Positions 20,344 to 29,064 of a DNA stretch of 38,575 nucleotides are shown piece by piece; the first letter of the stretch is position 1; each line of letters opens with the position of its first letter. The position numbers and the translations under genes are program-made. Origin of the DNA: Candidatus Buchananbacteria bacterium (GTDB lineage Bacteria > Patescibacteriota > Patescibacteriia > 2-01-FULL-39-33); NCBI GenBank assembly GCA_903859075.1, contig CAIOLF010000068.1, forward strand, positions 1 to 38,575, read 5' to 3'. The notes beneath the pieces are model-generated. The model worked only from the letters and a program-made list of their open reading frames with translations. It had not been told where the DNA came from and did not search any database.

Positions 20344-20370
20344 GCCCTTATTAAAGAGGGCTTTTTTTGA
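20344..20370 (+). terminator. Terminator after tmk
   Basis: GCCCTT-attaaa-GAGGGC followed by T7. Confidence 0.85.
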
Positions 20371-20378
20371 TTAAACCA

Positions 20379-20407
20379 TTGACGCTTTACGGTTTTTGTG
20401 TTAATTT
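20379..20407 (+). promoter_or_regulatory. Candidate promoter of the thyA-like gene
   Basis: TTGACG (20379-20384), 17-bp spacer, TAATTT (20402-20407). The 180-nt leader that follows can form two mutually exclusive hairpins (AGTGAA..TTCACT near 20440-20458 and TTTTCAC-tggtc-GTGAAAA near 20451-20470). It also contains the dispersed GC palindrome at 20503-20540. An attenuator is possible but unproven. No gene is seen in 20293-20584. Confidence 0.45.
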
Positions 20408-20584
20408 TCAGCCACATCGCAGCACCGTAACAACCTAGTGAATTTATTCTTTTTCACTGGTCGTGAAAAGATCTTCGGCAGACATAAACTAAGAAAACAA
20501 AACCCGCCTTTGTCCCGCTTAGCGGGACTTCGGCGAGGTGAAACCCGCCTACGCTAACACAGCGAGGCAAAGAAGGAGAAAAAG

Positions 20585-21637
20585 TTGATACCCTCACTCA
20601 CCTTCAATAATGGGGCAATCACCGCCCCGCCGTTAAGAGCCGACATTGAGGACGTCTTCGCCAACATGGCAACTCTGCACGTCGTCGGCGACAGCGTCCC
20701 GCAGGCCTACTACCGCGCCATCAAGGGCGTCTGGGAATATGGCCTGGCCATGAGGACGGAGTATGACCGGAAAAACGCCGCCGGAGAATACATCGATCCG
20801 CCCAGCCGCGACATCAGCGTCTTGGTGGAAGTACGCGATCCGTTCCTGCAGCCGCGCTTCCCGCCGATTTCCTTCTGTGAAATCGGGGTCTATGAGGCCG
20901 AACTCATGGGCATCAAGAACCACCGGGTTTTGCCCATGGAAAAGCTGCTTGAAGCCGTAAAAAGCGGCGGGGTCCTTCCTTCCACTATCTGGCCCTACCT
21001 TTATAGCCAGCGTCTCATGGCGCATCCGGACATCAACGGCAAAACCCTGAACCAACTGGCCATGGCCATCGATATGGTCGCCAAGACGCCATACACCCGC
21101 CGCGCCATGTGTTCCACCGCGGTGCCGGACGTCGATCCGTTTCTCAAGGAAGACATTCCCTGTCTGCGCGAGTTGCAACTCCGCTGCACGGAAAATCCCG
21201 ACGGAAGCTGGAACTTCTGTCCGAGGACAATGTGGCGCTCCCGCGATCTGTACAAGGCCTGGGGCGACAACGTGATCGCCGTCACCTTTCTGCTGCAAAC
21301 GCTGATGAGCGAGATCAGCAAGAAGGCCGGCAGGATCGTCCATTTCGGCACCTATGCCGATTACTCCTGCTCACTGCACATCTACGGCCAGGACTTCGGC
21401 GCGGTCGGCGGTGACGAAGGCAAGGGACTCAAGAGCTTCTTTGATACCTTCCCCGATGAGGACGCCTTCATCGCCCGCTCTCTGCCCAGCAATATCGCGG
21501 CCGAGATGCTGGTCGTCCCGCAACTCCAGGAGTTGCTCAGCGAAAGTAAAGTTAAGGAGTGGGACTTTCCGCCGGAGACGATCGATCTGATCACCAAGCT
21601 GATCGAAAAAATCGGTGACGGCACTCTGATTTGCTGA
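20585..21637 (+). CDS. Divergent thymidylate synthase (ThyA-like)
   Basis: 350 residues with a TTG start fixed by AAGGAG 6 bp upstream. Motifs align in order with ThyA: LPSTIWPYLYSQRLM (substrate loop region), TPYTRRAMCSTAVPD (where ThyA has DSRR..SAW), DIPCLRELQLRC with the probable nucleophile Cys (ThyA PPCHAFFQF), TMWRSRDLYKAWGDNVIAVTFLL (ThyA RSCD..G.PFN) and GRIVHFGTYADYSCSLHIYGQD (ThyA GDFVWTGGDxHLYxNH). ThyA methylates dUMP to dTMP with methylene-tetrahydrofolate. The protein is longer than ThyA (264 residues in E. coli) and has diverged at the folate side, so it could act on another pyrimidine nucleotide. It is close to tmk, which fits dTMP synthesis. Confidence 0.65.
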   Translation: MIPSLTFNNGAITAPPLRADIEDVFANMATLHVVGDSVPQAYYRAIKGVWEYGLAMRTEYDRKNAAGEYIDPPSRDISVLVEVRDPFLQPRFPPISFCEIGVYEAELMGIKNHRVLPMEKLLEAVKSGGVLPSTIWPYLYSQRLMAHPDINGKTLNQLAMAIDMVAKTPYTRRAMCSTAVPDVDPFLKEDIPCLRELQLRCTENPDGSWNFCPRTMWRSRDLYKAWGDNVIAVTFLLQTLMSEISKKAGRIVHFGTYADYSCSLHIYGQDFGAVGGDEGKGLKSFFDTFPDEDAFIARSLPSNIAAEMLVVPQLQELLSESKVKEWDFPPETIDLITKLIEKIGDGTLIC

Positions 21638-21659
21638 TCGGCAAAACGAAAAACTCTAC

Positions 21660-21700
21660 AGTTCCCATTTACCGCGCAGGTAGTGGGAACTTTTCTTTTT
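21660..21700 (+). terminator. Terminator after the thyA-like gene
   Basis: AGTTCCCA (21660-21667) pairs with TGGGAACT (21684-21691), followed by TTTCTTTTT. Confidence 0.85.
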
Positions 21701-21714
21701 CCTCAATATTTTCA

Positions 21715-21905
21715 ATAAAAAGTTATCCCCAAGTAATCCATAAATAATGCCCCTCTTATCAACATCGAGCTATTTTTTATCAAAAAGGCAACGTTTATGA
21801 CATGTTTGACGATGGCTTAACTACTCTGTTAAAGTACTATGAGGAGTTAATAAAATATTAATAAATCCGCACCTTTTGTACTTTCCACAATCACCTGGAT
21901 AAGGG
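21715..21905. other. Candidate replication origin (oriC)
   Basis: The 335-bp gap before dnaA has two near-consensus DnaA boxes, TTATCCCCA (21723-21731) and TTATCAACA (21756-21764), each one mismatch from TTATCCACA. It also has two weaker ones (CTTTCCACA at 21881-21889; TTATCCAGG on the minus strand at 21894-21902) and an AT-rich stretch (21849-21866). Placement next to dnaA is typical. There is no cluster of perfect boxes, so this is only a candidate. Confidence 0.45.
21806..21835 (+). promoter_or_regulatory. Candidate dnaA promoter
   Basis: TTGACG (21806-21811), 18-bp spacer, TAAAGT (21830-21835), between the strong and weak DnaA boxes, which would allow autoregulation by DnaA. Confidence 0.4.
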
Positions 21906-21972
21906 GTTCATCAATATAGGTAGTGACATCGCAAACCGCAACGGGAAACCACAACCACTGGAGGATTGAACC

Positions 21973-23469
21973 ATGTTCGAGAAGAATGACAGAACAGGCT
22001 CAACCGCAGTGGCTGAGCCAACCGCTATAGGAGCAACCGTCGAAGCCATGGTCGGCAACATGACGACGGTAAATGCAGAACCAGCCAGTTGCCAGTCAGA
22101 CACTGCTCCCACAGTAAATCTCTGGCAATCGTTCCTGGAGCGGCTTCAAGGAACCCTGGACGAACACAGCTACAATAACTGGTTTAAGAGGGCGACGGGG
22201 CTACACCATTGGGAAAATGGCGTACTCACTATTGCCGTTCCCAGTGAATTCTACGCTGGTTGGCTCAAAGACCACTTCCTAGACGTCATCAGAAATGCTG
22301 CCTCGGAAACCTTAGGAGATGATTTCCACAGTGTTGATTTTGCGATCAACCCCGATATCCAACAGGAAATCCCATCTCAAGACACCACTGAGGCGGCAAC
22401 ACCGAGGTCTCCGGGTCGTCGGAAAGCCCCATCCTTGCCATCGGGTTACGAGGGCAAAACCCTTGCAAGCTTCGTGGTCGGAGCCGGCAACCGCATGGCC
22501 CACGCCTCGGTGCAAAGCCTGGCCGTAGATGGCAATCTGGGATACAACCCTCTCTACCTCTGCGGTAGTTCGGGGTTAGGCAAGACTCACTTACTCGCTG
22601 CCGCTTACACGGAATTCAAAAAACAAGGCAAGCGAGCTTTCTACTTCCCGGCCGAAAGATTTATCAACCGGCTAATGGAGTGTTTCGCAGAGCCCAAAAA
22701 GACCACTCATCTGATAGGGCAGATGCGAAAGAGCTTGTTGGCAGTAGATGCCCTTCTGATAGACGAACTGGATATCCTAAATGAGGGCAACAAGGTGGCC
22801 TGCCGGCGCGAGTTCCTTAGTGTCATTAACGACTTCTTGGCTAAGAGGAACAAGATACTAATCGTCGCAGCCAACAATGCTCCACGAGACATGGAGAACC
22901 TGGGAGAAGCGCTGCAAAGTCGGCTAGCCAAGGGTCTAGTGGTAAAACTGGAATCGCCCAATCCGGAAACCAGGATCTCCATCATGAGGCAGTTGGCTGG
23001 GAAAGAGCAGGTACCTCCAGAGGTGCTTGATCACTTTGCCAAGAGCCTCAATGGGAACGTCAGGCTCACGGAAGGAGCTATCACAACCTATCTCGCCTAT
23101 CTCAAGCTAGACGGCGCTACGCCAAGTCTGGAATTAGCGCGCCAGGTGTTATCGCTTTTCAGTAAAGAGCAGCAGGCCTCCCCTGTAACGATCGAGAAAA
23201 TTCAATCGATCGTAGCGAGTCACATGGGAACGACTGTGGCCGACATGAAGAGTCCCAGCAAAGAGCGACGAGTTTCGTGGCCGCGTCAGGTGGCTATATA
23301 CTTCTGTCATGTGCTAATGCCGGAAATGCCACTCGAAGCCATCGGAAACGCCTTTGGCCGCCGAGACCATACCACCATCATCTATGCTTGCAATGCGGTA
23401 AAAAAACGCATTGCCCAATACGGGGATATCGAGTTGCGAGATATTCAGGCCTCCATCACTAATTCCTAA
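21973..23469 (+). CDS. dnaA: Chromosomal replication initiator DnaA (divergent)
   Basis: 498 residues. Domain I (about 50-115: LWQSFLERLQGTLDEHSYNNWFKRA) and a linker are followed by the AAA+ domain with Walker A GSSGLGKT (198-205), Walker B LLIDELD (near 255), the sensor region VAANNAPRDM and box LQSRLAKGLVVKLESPNPETR. Domain IV ends with GRRDHTTIIYACNAVKK, the DNA-binding signature. An N-terminal extension of about 45 residues is unusual. Walker B has DELD where most DnaA proteins have DDIQ. The ATG is set by TGGAGG 8 bp upstream. It binds DnaA boxes and opens the origin. dnaN does not follow. Confidence 0.93.
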   Translation: MFEKNDRTGSTAVAEPTAIGATVEAMVGNMTTVNAEPASCQSDTAPTVNLWQSFLERLQGTLDEHSYNNWFKRATGLHHWENGVLTIAVPSEFYAGWLKDHFLDVIRNAASETLGDDFHSVDFAINPDIQQEIPSQDTTEAATPRSPGRRKAPSLPSGYEGKTLASFVVGAGNRMAHASVQSLAVDGNLGYNPLYLCGSSGLGKTHLLAAAYTEFKKQGKRAFYFPAERFINRLMECFAEPKKTTHLIGQMRKSLLAVDALLIDELDILNEGNKVACRREFLSVINDFLAKRNKILIVAANNAPRDMENLGEALQSRLAKGLVVKLESPNPETRISIMRQLAGKEQVPPEVLDHFAKSLNGNVRLTEGAITTYLAYLKLDGATPSLELARQVLSLFSKEQQASPVTIEKIQSIVASHMGTTVADMKSPSKERRVSWPRQVAIYFCHVLMPEMPLEAIGNAFGRRDHTTIIYACNAVKKRIAQYGDIELRDIQASITNS

Positions 23470-23520
23470 ACCCTCCATTTAGACGCGCGTCTGCGACTAA
23501 GTCGAGGGTTTCTTTTATTT
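23468..23520 (+). terminator. Terminator after dnaA
   Basis: AAACCCTC (23468-23475) pairs with GAGGGTTT (23504-23511), with an inner GACGCGCGTC palindrome, followed by CTTTTATTT. The stem starts within the stop codon. Confidence 0.85.
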
Positions 23521-23584
23521 CTTGCTTTTTCCCTCAATTTATTATAAAATACTAACAATTAAACCTCGTAAAAATCCCATATTT

Positions 23585-25111
23585 ATGCCAAAATATCTGC
23601 CGGTTATCGGCATGGAAATCCATGCTGAATTAAACACCAAGACCAAGATGTTCTGCGCCTGTGAGAACGGCTATCGACTCCATGATCATCCCAATACCAA
23701 TATCTGCCCCATCTGCATGGGCCATCCCGGCATGTTGCCGGTTATTAATCGTCAGGCGCTGGAGTGGACGATCCTTGTCGGCTTGGCGCTGGATTGCGAA
23801 ATCGCGCGCGTTACCAAATTTGACCGCAAAAATTATTTTTACCCCGATTTGCCCAAGGGCTACCAGATTTCCCAATACGACCAGCCGCTGACTTATAACG
23901 GCAAATTAAAAGTCGGTAATAGAGAGATCGGCATTATCCGTATCCATTTGGAAGAAGATACCGGCAAGCTGACGCACGCGAGCGGTGGCACGCTAGTTGA
24001 TCTTAGCCGCGCCGGCACCCCGCTCATTGAACTAGTCACCGGACCGTCAATTGAATCCGCCGCCGAGGCCAAAGAATTCTGCCAGCTCTACCAGCGAATC
24101 TTGCGCTACTTGGATGTCTCCGAGGCCGACATGGAAAAAGGCCAGATGCGCTGCGAGGCCAATGTCTCGATGCAGGAGTCGGAAAAATTCGCTGTTGAAA
24201 ATAACGACATCCGGCCGCTGCTTGATCATAAATTAAATCCCAAAGTTGAACTAAAAAATATCAACTCTTTTAAGGCGCTGGAAAAAGCCATTGAATATGA
24301 AATCAAGCGCCAGACCAAGGCATTGGAAAATGGCGAGAAACTAGTCCAAGAGACCCGTGGGTGGGATGAGGACAAACAATGCACTTTTACCCAACGCGTC
24401 AAAGAGACTGCCGCCGATTACCGCTATTTCCCCGAGCCGGATCTGCCGCCATTAAATATTGACGAAGAATTGATAAAAAATTTACGGGCCACCTTGCCGG
24501 AATTGCCTCAGGCAAAAATTGAACGATTTGTCAGGGAGTATCAATTCGACTTGGAGAACGCCAAAATTCTGGCCTCTGACAAGCACTTAGCCGCCTATGC
24601 CGAGGAAGTATTATCCGAGCTGAGCGAATGGCTGACTTCCCTGCCCGAGACGGAAGGGACGAAGGAAGAAATCCTGACTAAAGAAGGCAAAAAGCTCTCA
24701 AAATTGGTCGCTAATTGGCTGATAAATCGCTTATTTAAGCATTTAAATGACAATGACACCAGCATTTCCGAGGCCAAAATTACCCCGGAAAATTTTGCTG
24801 AATTGCTGACTTTAGTCTATACTAATAAAGTAAACAATCTCACCGCCCAGCAAATCCTGGAAGCCATGTTTGAGAGCGGTCAAGCGCCCACGGCTATCAT
24901 GAACGAGCAGAACCTCGGACAAATCCATGATAGCTCGGAGTTGGAAGTTATAATTGAAGAAATAATCGGCAAGAATCCCAAAGCCGTTGAAGATTTTAAG
25001 GCCGGCAAAGAGGCGTCGCTGAAATTCCTCGTCGGAAAATGCATGTCGGCTGCCAAAGGTAAGGCTAATCCGCAAGTGGTAAATCGAATATTAATGGAGA
25101 AATTAAAATAA
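23585..25111 (+). CDS. gatB: Aspartyl/glutamyl-tRNA amidotransferase subunit B
   Basis: 508 residues from the ATG at 23585 (MPKYLPVIGMEIHAELNTKTKMFC). The frame extends upstream to a TTG at 23522, but that part is unrelated. The zinc-binding cysteines CAC...CPICMGHPGMLP, the FDRKNYFYPDLPKGYQISQYD block, HLEEDTGKLTH, and a C-terminal YqeY-type domain are all present. GatB phosphorylates and amidates misacylated Glu-tRNA(Gln)/Asp-tRNA(Asn) with GatA and GatC, which are not in this window. A charged insertion around residues 335-375 makes it longer than usual. It has no SD. Confidence 0.97.
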   Translation: MPKYLPVIGMEIHAELNTKTKMFCACENGYRLHDHPNTNICPICMGHPGMLPVINRQALEWTILVGLALDCEIARVTKFDRKNYFYPDLPKGYQISQYDQPLTYNGKLKVGNREIGIIRIHLEEDTGKLTHASGGTLVDLSRAGTPLIELVTGPSIESAAEAKEFCQLYQRILRYLDVSEADMEKGQMRCEANVSMQESEKFAVENNDIRPLLDHKLNPKVELKNINSFKALEKAIEYEIKRQTKALENGEKLVQETRGWDEDKQCTFTQRVKETAADYRYFPEPDLPPLNIDEELIKNLRATLPELPQAKIERFVREYQFDLENAKILASDKHLAAYAEEVLSELSEWLTSLPETEGTKEEILTKEGKKLSKLVANWLINRLFKHLNDNDTSISEAKITPENFAELLTLVYTNKVNNLTAQQILEAMFESGQAPTAIMNEQNLGQIHDSSELEVIIEEIIGKNPKAVEDFKAGKEASLKFLVGKCMSAAKGKANPQVVNRILMEKLK

Positions 25112-25140
25112 GATTAAGCCCAGATCCGCCTCTGGCGGAC

Positions 25141-25205
25141 CGGCTGCTAAGGGCAAAGCCAATCCGCAAATAGTAAACCGAATATTAATGGAAAAGCTTA
25201 AATAA
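25141..25205 (+). pseudogene. Duplicated fragment of the gatB 3' end
   Basis: 65 bp match 25047-25111, the last codons of gatB. The reading AAKGKANPQIVNRILMEKLK is retained up to a TAA, with nearly all differences synonymous apart from Val to Ile. A GC-rich GATCCGCC/GGCGGACC palindrome lies at the junction. It has no start and cannot be expressed alone. Confidence 0.75.
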
Positions 25206-25225
25206 TTTTTTTAAAAATTAAGACC

Positions 25226-25705
25226 ATGCCTTTCTTCCGGCAAACTGACGCGCAAAAATTCACGCCGACAAAAATAAAATTTTTTGATCTGTACAAGCAT
25301 AGTACCGGCACTGAGCAGCCCAGCGGATCAGTACAGGAAGCGGCGCGGCAAGCCCTGGCAAAAGCCGGCTTTGATGAGCTGACTACCAATAAAATTATTT
25401 TTGAAAACCAAGCCGTGTCAGTTGACACGATGCAAAGGGTGGCCTCCCAGCTGAATCAAAGCCAAATTTACGGCTTTTACCACGATCCCAAAACTAGCGT
25501 CAAAAATTATCTCCGCAAACAAATGGTCAAAAATATGAGCTTGGCCCGAATAGGCAAAGAGCACATGCTGGAGCAAAGGGCTGACGCGCTCGAGGCCTTA
25601 AGAAATAAAGCCAACCTGGGGAAAATTAATGCCGACGGCAAAACAACGACTAGCAAGCTCAGCAACGCGCCCAAACCAACGCCACGCTATCGTTTACCAT
25701 ATTAA
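25226..25705 (+). CDS. Hypothetical protein
   Basis: 159 residues, soluble and basic, with no signal peptide. The middle (SVQEAARQALAKAGFDELTTNKIIFENQAVSVDTMQRVASQL) looks like a helical DNA- or protein-binding region, and the tail is disordered and rich in K, T and P. No family was recognised. It has no SD and lies 16 bp before the next gene, so the two are probably co-transcribed. Confidence 0.6.
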   Translation: MPFFRQTDAQKFTPTKIKFFDLYKHSTGTEQPSGSVQEAARQALAKAGFDELTTNKIIFENQAVSVDTMQRVASQLNQSQIYGFYHDPKTSVKNYLRKQMVKNMSLARIGKEHMLEQRADALEALRNKANLGKINADGKTTTSKLSNAPKPTPRYRLPY

Positions 25706-25720
25706 TAATAATCGAACAAT

Positions 25721-26737
25721 ATGCGAGAATCTAGCCCCCTTAAACTCACCGGCAAAAGCAGAGAAGAACTAAAACTGGAACGGGAACAGGAACAGGAACG
25801 GGAAAAAACAGAAAAAATTAATCTGGCTATGAACAGATTAAAAGCCGGCTCTCAAACCTACAAAGAACCTTATCAGGAACAAAAAAGAGACATTGGAGAA
25901 ATGCTGCCAGCGTATCTTGATGCTTTAGAAACTTTTAGTGATGTAGTCGCCCCGGCTGAAAAAAATATCCAAGGGATAAGAGAAAGCGTTGGCAGCGGCA
26001 AAAAAACTCTAATAAGCGAGCTGGCGCCCCACGTTCAGATTTTTTCCAATGAATTTCAGGCTCAAGCCGTCATTGAGTCGCTACGAAGAAGAGAAAAGGG
26101 CGCCATTACCAAATATGGCGGAAACGATAAAGATCTGGGAGAATTTGTCGTTGACCTCCTAAACGAGCGCGACCGCGTTGATAGAGCCAATGAAGATTTG
26201 ATTTTGCATCTGGTCGTAGATGCCGGACAATTTAATGATGCGGCAATTGAAAATTCAGCCTCCGTACCGACAGTATTGCTGCCAATTATAGAAAAAGTCC
26301 ATAAATTCAAAAAGTTAGCACTGCAGAAACAGCCAAAAGCTACCAAAAAACTTTTAAAACAAAACTTCGAAGCAATTAATGCCTTCTCTGAAAAAATAAT
26401 GGGCGCAGCGGAAAAATTGACCAGGGATTTTATAACAAAATACGCAGTTGAAGTTGTCGTTAATAAAGCCACCAAAAAAGAGGAGCGGATGCGCAAAACC
26501 GGCTCTATCAGGGATTATGTCATTTTAAGCGACAGTCCTGAGGAGTCAAAACAAAAAATTGAGAAGTTAGCAACATCGGCTGATTTCGTGAAGGGATTAA
26601 CCCGCCTCGGTATTGACTTTGATGGAATTATTGCTGACAGTAGTAAAGAAATTAAGGGCGCTTTCAGCAATATCCAGGCTATTCTGGAAGAAACTAAGGG
26701 ATCCATGGCTGACAGACGAGATAGAATGGCCCAATAA
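25721..26737 (+). CDS. Hypothetical coiled-coil protein
   Basis: 338 residues, hydrophilic, mostly helical. A strong E/R/Q-rich coiled coil (KSREELKLEREQEQEREKTEK, about 12-32) is followed by helical segments and no catalytic motif. It may interact with the 159-residue product encoded upstream. No family was recognised. It ends at a strong bidirectional terminator. Confidence 0.6.
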   Translation: MRESSPLKLTGKSREELKLEREQEQEREKTEKINLAMNRLKAGSQTYKEPYQEQKRDIGEMLPAYLDALETFSDVVAPAEKNIQGIRESVGSGKKTLISELAPHVQIFSNEFQAQAVIESLRRREKGAITKYGGNDKDLGEFVVDLLNERDRVDRANEDLILHLVVDAGQFNDAAIENSASVPTVLLPIIEKVHKFKKLALQKQPKATKKLLKQNFEAINAFSEKIMGAAEKLTRDFITKYAVEVVVNKATKKEERMRKTGSIRDYVILSDSPEESKQKIEKLATSADFVKGLTRLGIDFDGIIADSSKEIKGAFSNIQAILEETKGSMADRRDRMAQ

Positions 26738-26750
26738 ATAATTTATTTTA

Positions 26751-26793
26751 AATAAAATTCCGTCCCGATTCAATTTCGGGACGGAATTTTATT
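26751..26793. terminator. Bidirectional terminator between convergent genes
   Basis: An 18-bp perfect stem (26751-26768 with 26776-26793) with A-run and T-run flanks on both sides. It overlaps the stop codon of miaA and serves the convergent 25721 gene as well. Confidence 0.95.
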
Positions 26794-27715
26794 AGCGGCA
26801 AAATTTTTTGATTTTTTGATCCGCTGCGGAATAATTTTTCACCCAGATGATATCTTTATTACTCTTAAACCAAGTCAGCTGCCGTTTGGCAAAGTGATGG
26901 ATGGCATTTTTTAATTCACTAATCATCTGATTATAAGTAAGCAGTCCGCGCAAATAGCGGCTGACATAGCGGTACTCCAGGCCGAATTCATCTAGCCGCT
27001 TCCAGCTGACTCCCTGGCGCCGCAACCTTCGGATTTCCGCTATCATCCCTTCCTTGATTCTCGCTTCCAGGCGCGAGTCTATTTTTTGATAAATCTTTTC
27101 CAAGGGGAATTTGACGCCTAATGTCAATACTTGATGATCTGGCGGAATTGATACTGGCTGAGCCGACTTCGGGCGCCCGGTAGAATAATAAATTTCCAGC
27201 GCCCGCTGTACCCGACGGCGATTTTTCTTATCAATTATCTTATAAGTCTTTGGATCAATTCTTTTTAATCTGCCTAACAGCTGAGACAAAGATAATTTAT
27301 CTAATTTTTTCCTAACTTCTTGATTATTTTTTTTTGCTTTTCGATTATTGTCAAAAACATATCCTTTTACTACCGCGTCAATATACAATCCGGTTCCTCC
27401 GACTAGCAAGGGCTGTTTCCCCCGGCTTAAAACATCAGCAATCGCAGAATAAGCCAGCCGCTGATATTTCGCCACATTAAAATTTGTCCGGGGAGAAATT
27501 ATATCAATCAAATGATGCTCGATTGTTTTCTTACCCTTATAATCTTTCAGGTCTTTCCCCGTCCCGATATCCATTCCACGATAAACCTGCCGGCTGTCCG
27601 CCGAGATAATTTCTCCATTGTGCTTGCTTGCCAATTTGACGGCCAGCTTGGTTTTGCCGGTGGCGGTCGGCCCCAGAATGACAATTAATTTTTTTAATTT
27701 GCTTCTTTTATTCAT
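26792..27715 (-). CDS. miaA: tRNA dimethylallyltransferase
   Basis: 307 residues. Walker A GPTATGKTKLA (13-23), SADSRQVYRGMDIGTGK, HHLIDIISP, VGGTGLYIDA and RRVQRALEIY are the family hallmarks. The enzyme adds a dimethylallyl group to N6 of A37 in tRNAs that read UNN codons. The start overlaps the end of miaB by 4 bp (27712-27715), so the two are translationally coupled and probably made together. Confidence 0.97.
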   Translation of the reverse strand: MNKRSKLKKLIVILGPTATGKTKLAVKLASKHNGEIISADSRQVYRGMDIGTGKDLKDYKGKKTIEHHLIDIISPRTNFNVAKYQRLAYSAIADVLSRGKQPLLVGGTGLYIDAVVKGYVFDNNRKAKKNNQEVRKKLDKLSLSQLLGRLKRIDPKTYKIIDKKNRRRVQRALEIYYSTGRPKSAQPVSIPPDHQVLTLGVKFPLEKIYQKIDSRLEARIKEGMIAEIRRLRRQGVSWKRLDEFGLEYRYVSRYLRGLLTYNQMISELKNAIHHFAKRQLTWFKSNKDIIWVKNYSAADQKIKKFCR

Positions 27716-28977
27716 ACCAACTCCCCTTTCAGCCCCCAGCTGCCGGCGCTAATAATCTTTACCGCCACGAATTTCCCTATCATTTTTTGATCACCAGAAA
27801 AAACCACGGTCTTGAAAGTATCGGACTTGCCAAAACAATCGCCTTGCTTCCAGCCGTCAACTAAAACTCTGACGGTTTTATTGATTAATTTTTTATTACG
27901 CTCTAAAGCCGTTCGCTTTAAAATTCCGTTCAAGACTTTTTCCCGCCGCTTTTTCTCCCGCCAGCTGACATTATCGGCTAGTTTGGCCGCCGCCGTACCG
28001 CCGCGCGGGGAATATTTATTGATGTAAACCATATCAAATAGAACTTGGCGCATTATTTTGGCGGTGTTATTAAATTGGCTCTTAGTTTCTCCCGGATAAC
28101 CGACAATTACATCGGTGGAAATCATCAGCCCGGGAATCCGCTGCTTGACTTTAGCGACCAGTTTTAAATATTGGCCCGGCGTATAATGGCGGTTCATGGC
28201 CTGTAAAATTTTTTTGTCGCCGGACTGAATAGGCAAATGCAAGTGAGGCGTAAGATGCTTCCCTCTTGCCATTGCCTCAATCAGCTCATCAGACAAATCC
28301 TTAGGATGAGAGGTGGCAAAGCGCAACCAAAAATTTCCTTTTAAACTATCTATTTCTTCGAGTAATTCAGGAAAGTCATAGCGGCCGCTTTGATAAGAAT
28401 TAACATTCTGGCCGATGAGAGTTATTTCTTTATAGCCGTTTTGCAACAGCCATTGGCACTCAGCCATAACTTCTTTAGCCGGCCGAGAAATTTCCCGCCC
28501 GCGGACATAAGGCACGACGCAATAAGAACAATAATTATTGCAGCCAGTAAGAATCGGCACATAGGCCTGAAATTTACTGCCATATCGCGGCGGCAGTTTC
28601 AAATAGCTGGCGGCTGCCAGATCTAAATTGGCTTTTTTCTCCAAAAAATCCGGCAGACGCTTAATATCCTTAATGGGAATAATCAGGTCAAAAAATTCTC
28701 TCATTTTATTCTTATCCAAATCCAAAACACAGCCAGTCAGGATAGTCGATAATTTTCCCGAACCCCGCCTCTTTTCCCATTGCCGCGCCTTGCCATAGAT
28801 GCGGTCAATGGCCGCCTGACGGACCGAGCAGGCCACGACGACAAGCAAATCGGCCTCCGCTTCTTTAAGCGTTGGCTTCAGGCCGCAGGACTGCAGGACG
28901 CCGGCGATTCTCTCTCCGTCTGATTTATTCATCTGGCATCCCAGCACCCAGAGATGATATTTTTTCAGCTCAATCAT
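27712..28977 (-). CDS. miaB: tRNA-2-methylthio-N6-dimethylallyladenosine synthase
   Basis: 421 residues. The N-terminal UPF0004 domain has cluster cysteines in GCQMNKSDGER, VACSVRQ and TGCVLD. The radical SAM domain has C-x3-C-x2-C in LTGCNNYCSYCVVPYVRGRE, followed by HLPIQSGD and a C-terminal TRAM domain. It adds the methylthio group to i6A37 made by MiaA. There is no SD. Confidence 0.96.
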   Translation of the reverse strand: MIELKKYHLWVLGCQMNKSDGERIAGVLQSCGLKPTLKEAEADLLVVVACSVRQAAIDRIYGKARQWEKRRGSGKLSTILTGCVLDLDKNKMREFFDLIIPIKDIKRLPDFLEKKANLDLAAASYLKLPPRYGSKFQAYVPILTGCNNYCSYCVVPYVRGREISRPAKEVMAECQWLLQNGYKEITLIGQNVNSYQSGRYDFPELLEEIDSLKGNFWLRFATSHPKDLSDELIEAMARGKHLTPHLHLPIQSGDKKILQAMNRHYTPGQYLKLVAKVKQRIPGLMISTDVIVGYPGETKSQFNNTAKIMRQVLFDMVYINKYSPRGGTAAAKLADNVSWREKKRREKVLNGILKRTALERNKKLINKTVRVLVDGWKQGDCFGKSDTFKTVVFSGDQKMIGKFVAVKIISAGSWGLKGELV

Positions 28978-29018
28978 AATAGGATGATTTTAACAAAAAA
29001 CCGCCAAAAAATCAATGC

Positions 29019-29053
29019 AAAGACCCCGCCCCGCTTAGCGGGACGGGGTCTTT
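29019..29053. terminator. GC-rich hairpin between miaB and the 29065 gene
   Basis: AAAGACCCCG (29019-29028) pairs with CGGGGTCTTT (29044-29053), with inner CCCGC-tta-GCGGG. Only three T residues follow, so termination strength is uncertain. It shares the CCCGCTTAGCGGGAC core with 20503-20540. Confidence 0.6.
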
Positions 29054-29064
29054 AAAATATGAGA

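Noticed and set aside
25141..25205. Duplicate gatB tail as a functional small gene
   Set aside because: It has no start codon or upstream signal and matches only the extreme C-terminus of GatB.
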